In this document: positions 60,746-64,000 of the stretch, in pieces | How the letters are laid out: each line of letters begins with the position of its first letter | Position numbering within the stretch: the first letter of the stretch is position 1 | NCBI GenBank assembly: GCA_003833075.1 | Contig: RIAY01000001.1 | Span: 62,001 to 126,000 of the forward strand | Length of the DNA stretch: 64,000 nt | Reading direction: 5' to 3' | Origin: Muribaculaceae bacterium Isolate-036 (Harlan) | GTDB taxonomy: Bacteria > Bacteroidota > Bacteroidia > Bacteroidales > Muribaculaceae | Position numbers and translations under genes: made by a program | The notes under the pieces: model-generated | What the model was told of the DNA's origin: nothing | The model's input: the letters and a program-made list of their open reading frames with translations, nothing else | The model's database searches: none

Positions 60746-61975
60746 TTATTTTATTTTCTTGGCGATTGAGGCAGGGATTGCTTCCTTGCGCACGCCGATA
60801 TTCATGGTCTTCTCAAGGAAATAGGGTACGGAAACATAGAAGAAACCATCGTAAACCTGGTTTGTATCCCATGAATTTTTCACTTTGTAATATTTGTTTC
60901 CTTCCTGATCTGTGGCATAACCTACAATCACCATTCCGTGGTCATCGGTTGTCTCATAATTGTCGAAACCCTGCTGGCGGAGTTCCTGGGTGATTTCTTT
61001 CTCTTTGACAGGACCTTTGATTTTGAAACGTTCGCTGGAGCGGTCTTTGTCGGAAAGTTTCACCCAACGTGAAAGTTCAGAGTCTGTCATGTCCTTTTCC
61101 TCCTTTTCAGCCGGATTCACGGCATAACCGTCTGTCCATTTGAATCCTCCTTCCGACACGTCGGCTCCCCAGAAAACTGTATATCCCTTGTCGAGGGCGT
61201 TGTCGGTTATTGCCCGAAGGTCGGCGAGAGGTACGTTCACATTCTCGCTCCAAAGCCAGTTGTCCGGAATTTCAAGAGCGAATTTCTCATAGAAAGGGTG
61301 ATGTGTGTAGCTTGTGAATATCTCGAAATTATCCGGCTCTATGCCTATCTCTTTCGCGAAGCTCTGAGGAGTGTAGGTCTTTCCCTTGTATGTGAAATTC
61401 TCAGGCACTGCGCCAAGATATGCGTCAAGAATGCCGATGAATCCGGGAAGCCATGCGGTTGTCAGCTTTTTGGTGCGCTGACCGTTGCGCATCACTGCGT
61501 CAAGATAGCTTTTAAGTGCGTCCGCCATCTCGTAGTGAGAATGTTTTTTCTCGCCATAGTTTAGTCCTGCATAAGCTTCTTCAGGCATCGCGCCGTAGCG
61601 GCGGGTCATTTCAAGCACATCCTCAAACGAACCTCCCTGAGCGAAGTTTATCTGACCGTTTGTGCGGATATATTTTTTTGCCTTGTCGATATATGCGTTG
61701 CGCACAACGAACATTTCCGACAGGTCGAGTTCCCCTTTGCCTCTGCGAAGCAGGTCGTCTTCGATTGTAGAGATTCCGGAGAACGCCCAGCATGTTCCGG
61801 ATTTGTTCTGGTCTTTTACCGGAGTGGTAGGGATAATTTTCACATCAGTGAACGTGAAACCTGTGGAATCGGGATTCACGACTTTAGCATCGTCCATTTC
61901 CGGAGCCTGAAAATAGGTGGCATTTGCAACGCCTGATGCCAGAAGGGCACCGGCAAAAAGAATTATCTTCTTCAT
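60746..61975 (-). CDS. Exported papain-family (C1B, bleomycin-hydrolase-like) peptidase
   Basis: A 409-residue cysteine peptidase with an N-terminal signal peptide (MKKIILFAGALLASGVANA), so it acts outside the cytoplasm. The catalytic Cys is in DQNKSGTCWAFSGISTIED (about residue 63), His in DDHGMVIVGYATD (about 345), and Asn in YKVKNSWDTN (about 365). The order and insertions match aminopeptidase C/bleomycin hydrolase, but those enzymes are usually cytoplasmic and hexameric; the exported form is common in Bacteroidetes. The Gln in the oxyanion hole (DQNKSGTCW) is present. It heads the rsmA gene on the same strand. Confidence 0.9.
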   Translation of the reverse strand: MKKIILFAGALLASGVANATYFQAPEMDDAKVVNPDSTGFTFTDVKIIPTTPVKDQNKSGTCWAFSGISTIEDDLLRRGKGELDLSEMFVVRNAYIDKAKKYIRTNGQINFAQGGSFEDVLEMTRRYGAMPEEAYAGLNYGEKKHSHYEMADALKSYLDAVMRNGQRTKKLTTAWLPGFIGILDAYLGAVPENFTYKGKTYTPQSFAKEIGIEPDNFEIFTSYTHHPFYEKFALEIPDNWLWSENVNVPLADLRAITDNALDKGYTVFWGADVSEGGFKWTDGYAVNPAEKEEKDMTDSELSRWVKLSDKDRSSERFKIKGPVKEKEITQELRQQGFDNYETTDDHGMVIVGYATDQEGNKYYKVKNSWDTNQVYDGFFYVSVPYFLEKTMNIGVRKEAIPASIAKKIK

Positions 61976-62043
61976 GGTGTTATTGTTTTTTAATGGTGTT
62001 ATTGTTTTTTATATGTATGCGATTGATTCATCCATCAAATTTA
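61974..62043 (-). promoter_or_regulatory. Leader of the peptidase gene: duplicated 19-mer and -7 box
   Basis: The 19-mer ATGGTGTTATTGTTTTTTA occurs twice in tandem (61974-61992 and 61993-62011, plus-strand reading), the first copy overlapping the start codon. On the minus strand TAAATTTG at 62043-62036 fits the -7 consensus. Confidence 0.6.
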
Positions 62044-62201
62044 CTACAAATTATTGAAATTTAAAAATGTGAGGTGTGATAGAATTGGCGCGGAATTTGT
62101 TAATAAAAGTAGGGTAGATCCCGTAAACCGCGGTAAACCGGAATTCCGGGAGATAAATGTTAAGTCTAAAAAAGAGAAATTATTAAAAATAAATCAGAAA
62201 A

Positions 62202-62792
62202 ATGGATAAGCTTAGTTATGCATGGGGTCTTGCAATGGGAAAACAATTGCAGGCAATGGGTGTGAAAGAAATAAATTCAGAGGAATTCAAGGATGGAGTG
62301 AAGGTCGCTTTCGATGGCGGCGAACCCAAAATGCCGGTGGAAGAGGCACAGAAACTTATCAACGACTATCTTCAGGATCTTGAGAAGAAAGCTGAGGCTA
62401 TGGCTCGCGAAGAGGGTGAGAAATTCCTTGCAGAGAACGGCAAGAAAGAGAATGTGCGCTCTACAGCAAGCGGTCTGCAGTATGTAGTGGAGAAAGAGGG
62501 TGACGGCGCACAGCCTTCGGCATCTGATGAGGTCACTGTGCATTACACAGGCAAGCTCCTCAACGGCACGGTCTTTGACAGTTCTGTCAACCGCGGTGAG
62601 CCCGCCACATTCCCCCTTAACCGCGTTATTCCCGGCTGGACAGAGGGTGTTCAGCTTATGAAGGAAGGCGCGAAATATACATTCTTCATTCCGTCGGATC
62701 TCGCATATGGAGCAGGTGGCGTGCCGAATGTGATTCCTCCTCATTCAACCCTGATTTTCGAGGTAGAACTCATCAAGGTAAACAAAAAATAG
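62202..62792 (+). CDS. FKBP-type peptidyl-prolyl isomerase, cytoplasmic copy
   Basis: A 196-residue FkpA/Mip-like protein without a signal peptide (MDKLSYAWGLAMGKQLQAMG). The N-terminal 90 residues are helical and charged, a dimerisation arm. The FKBP domain (about 95-195) starts YVVEKEGDGAQPSASDEVTV and holds FDSSVNRGEPATFPLNRVIPGW and DLAYGAGGVPNVIPPHSTLI, with the ligand-pocket Tyr, Phe, Asp and Trp present. It catalyses proline isomerisation and helps folding. The next gene, a lipoprotein FKBP, starts one base after its stop. Confidence 0.92.
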   Translation: MDKLSYAWGLAMGKQLQAMGVKEINSEEFKDGVKVAFDGGEPKMPVEEAQKLINDYLQDLEKKAEAMAREEGEKFLAENGKKENVRSTASGLQYVVEKEGDGAQPSASDEVTVHYTGKLLNGTVFDSSVNRGEPATFPLNRVIPGWTEGVQLMKEGAKYTFFIPSDLAYGAGGVPNVIPPHSTLIFEVELIKVNKK

Positions 62793-62793
62793 T

Positions 62794-63324
62794 ATGAAGA
62801 AATTTTTTTATGCAGCATTGGCGGTCGGCGCGGTTGCGATGATTGCCTCGTGTAAGAAGACTGCGGAAAAGAATGCCGACACACAGTCAGACAGCGCAGT
62901 GGTGGAGGTAGTTGACGAGGTTGTGACAGATTCTGTGGCAGATCGCTTCCGCAATCCTGAATATCAGGCGGAGTTCGCTACTGATTCAACTTATGTACGT
63001 ACGCCATCCGGTCTTAAATACATGATCGAGAAGGAGGGCACAGGCGCAATGCCGGGTGCTACGGATCAGGTCACGGTGCATTACACCGGTCGTCTGCTTG
63101 ACGGTTCTGTATTTGACAGTTCTGTTATGCGCGGCGAACCTGCCACATTCCCCCTCAATGGTGTCATAGCAGGTTGGACAGAGGGTCTGCAGCTTATGAA
63201 GGAGGGTTCGAAATATGTCTTCTATATTCCTTCTGACCTTGCTTATGGCGCGCGTGGAGCAGGCAACGACATTCCTCCCTATGCCGACCTTATCTTCGAA
63301 GTTGAACTCATCAAGGTAAACTGA
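62794..63324 (+). CDS. FKBP-type peptidyl-prolyl isomerase, lipoprotein copy
   Basis: A 176-residue lipoprotein (signal and lipobox MIASC). After an acidic linker (DSAVVEVVDEVVTDSVAD) comes an FKBP domain closely similar to that of the preceding gene (DQVTVHYTGRLLDGSVFDSS, GEPATFPLNGVIAGWTEGLQ, DLAYGARGAGNDIPPYADLI). The pair looks like a local duplication in which one copy lost the helical arm and gained a lipoprotein signal, so one works inside the cell and the other in the periplasm. One base separates the two genes, and one base separates it from the next. Confidence 0.92.
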   Translation: MKKFFYAALAVGAVAMIASCKKTAEKNADTQSDSAVVEVVDEVVTDSVADRFRNPEYQAEFATDSTYVRTPSGLKYMIEKEGTGAMPGATDQVTVHYTGRLLDGSVFDSSVMRGEPATFPLNGVIAGWTEGLQLMKEGSKYVFYIPSDLAYGARGAGNDIPPYADLIFEVELIKVN

Positions 63325-63325
63325 T

Positions 63326-63517
63326 ATGACCCGGCTGTTTAAAACGGGTTTGTCGGCACTTGCGGTCATTGCAGTGTCAGCTGCGATGATGTCATGTCAG
63401 GGGCGCACGATGAAGAATATGGAGTCGACCGGAGAGACTGTGGAAGTCTCCGTTTCTGACGCTCCTGTGGCGGATGCCGACACAACGGTCGCCGATTCTA
63501 CAGTGGAATTGAACTGA
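63326..63517 (+). CDS. Small lipoprotein of unknown function
   Basis: A 63-residue product with a clear lipoprotein signal (LSALAVIAVSAAMMSC) and an acidic Thr/Val/Ala-rich tail (STGETVEVSVSDAPVADADT). The tail resembles the acidic linker of the FKBP lipoprotein before it, but there is no FKBP domain. It starts one base after the FKBP stop, so it is part of the same operon. I do not recognise a function. A strong terminator follows. Confidence 0.65.
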   Translation: MTRLFKTGLSALAVIAVSAAMMSCQGRTMKNMESTGETVEVSVSDAPVADADTTVADSTVELN

Positions 63518-63521
63518 TTAC

Positions 63522-63576
63522 GTCATAAAAATCAAAGAGGTCTGCGATTATCGCAGACCTCTTTGATTTTTATGAC
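63522..63576. terminator. Bidirectional terminator, 26-bp perfect inverted repeat
   Basis: Arms at 63522-63547 and 63551-63576 are exact complements with a 3-base spacer TTA. The A-rich and T-rich outer ends serve both the FKBP operon from the left and der from the right, eight bases before the der stop. Confidence 0.9.
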
Positions 63577-63583
63577 TTAGATA

Positions 63584-64000
63584 TTATTTCTCTCGCATGA
63601 AGATTGAAATCGGGGTTCCGTTGAAATCCCAGTGTTCGCGAATCTTATTCTCAAGGAAACGTCGGTAAGGCTCCTTGACCCATTGGGGAAGATTGCAGAA
63701 AAATACGAATGTAGGGATAATCGAATCTTTGAGCATGGTGACATACTTGATTTTCACGAATTTTCCCTTGTTGCTCGGAGGCGGAGTTATAGCTACCTGC
63801 TCAAGCATGTATGAGTTGAGCTGTGAGGTGGGAATCGTGCGGCGGCGGTTCTCAAATACCTGCACCGCTGTTTCAAGCACCTTGAAAATACGCTGTTTTG
63901 TCAGTGCGGAGGTGAAAAGGATGGGAAAGTCTGTGAACGGTGCGAATTTCGAACGTATCGCCTGCTCGAAATTCTTCTGCGCCGCCAGACTTTTGTCAGC
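63584..64000 (-). CDS. der: GTPase Der (EngA), C-terminal part
   Basis: Essential GTPase for 50S ribosome assembly. The gene runs off the right edge; the last 138 codons are present. Frame reading continues past the edge: [30 protein letters not shown] is the end of the second GTP-binding domain (SAL/SAK loop) joined to the KH-like domain ([22 protein letters not shown], ending [13 protein letters not shown]). The KH-like domain matches Der in length and in the final GxPI motif. The G1-G3 motifs lie outside the window. Confidence 0.92.
   Translation of the reverse strand, partial: ADKSLAAQKNFEQAIRSKFAPFTDFPILFTSALTKQRIFKVLETAVQVFENRRRTIPTSQLNSYMLEQVAITPPPSNKGKFVKIKYVTMLKDSIIPTFVFFCNLPQWVKEPYRRFLENKIREHWDFNGTPISIFMREK

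Overview
The window reads as chromosomal DNA of a Bacteroidales bacterium. The evidence is the gene set (type V pilus genes with DUF3575, DUF3868 and FimB/Mfa2 families, TonB-dependent receptors, DUF5689 and DUF6359 lipoproteins, DUF4286, endonuclease I proteins with type IX-like tails) and repeated promoter boxes of the Bacteroidetes form TAnnTTTG, with weak Shine-Dalgarno sequences. Base composition looks to be around 50-55% G+C, which together with the gene order suggests Muribaculaceae. That family call is an inference that sequence similarity searches would have to settle.

Layout. 1-5.2 kb: end of mnmG, a perfect parS-like palindrome, apt, uvrC and an OmpA-family lipoprotein. 5.5-17.3 kb: a seven-gene type V (FimA/Mfa-like) pilus locus, in the order DUF3575 barrel, DUF3868/OmpA protein, shaft fimbrillin, FimB/Mfa2-type anchor, then three large accessory or tip lipoproteins. 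17.4-25.5 kb: SulP transporter, RNase R, a secreted (alpha/alpha)6 glycosidase, an SRP RNA gene directly followed by tRNA-Thr, DUF4286 and ruvC. 25.7-41.1 kb: deoC, a secreted endonuclease/exonuclease/phosphatase-fold protein, a TonB-dependent receptor, two OB-fold/jelly-roll lipoproteins and three secreted endonuclease I paralogues, interrupted by a REP-associated-type transposase. 41.3-64 kb: korAB, acpP-fabF, gyrB, a glycosyltransferase-folA pair, a Na/phosphate cotransporter, mannose-1-phosphate guanylyltransferase, a WYL regulator, a redox-dead TlpA-like lipoprotein, comM, a second TonB receptor, a LexA-like self-cleaving repressor, rsmA, a papain-family peptidase, two FKBP isomerases, a small lipoprotein and the end of der.

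Two regions look like working systems. The pilus locus should build a surface fibre: four subunits share a Thr-Arg processing motif that the anchor lacks, and one large accessory subunit carries an A+T-rich C-terminal module of foreign composition. The 25.7-41 kb region looks like a nucleic-acid scavenging locus: secreted nucleases would cut DNA or RNA, OB-fold lipoproteins would hold fragments, a TonB receptor would import them, and DeoC would process the deoxyribose phosphate. The grouping is visible in the sequence; the function is inferred.

A third theme is intergenic DNA. Several leaders of housekeeping genes are made of short tandem repeats with exact 8, 9, 10, 18, 19 and 36 bp periods. 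The commonest is a G-rich 10-bp unit found four times, always with the G-rich strand on top and upstream of a rightward gene. Two of the arrays run into the start codon of the next gene. There is also a 176-bp imperfect inverted repeat that looks like a miniature mobile element or a large regulatory hairpin, and a pair of abutting hairpins inside a signal-peptide coding region.
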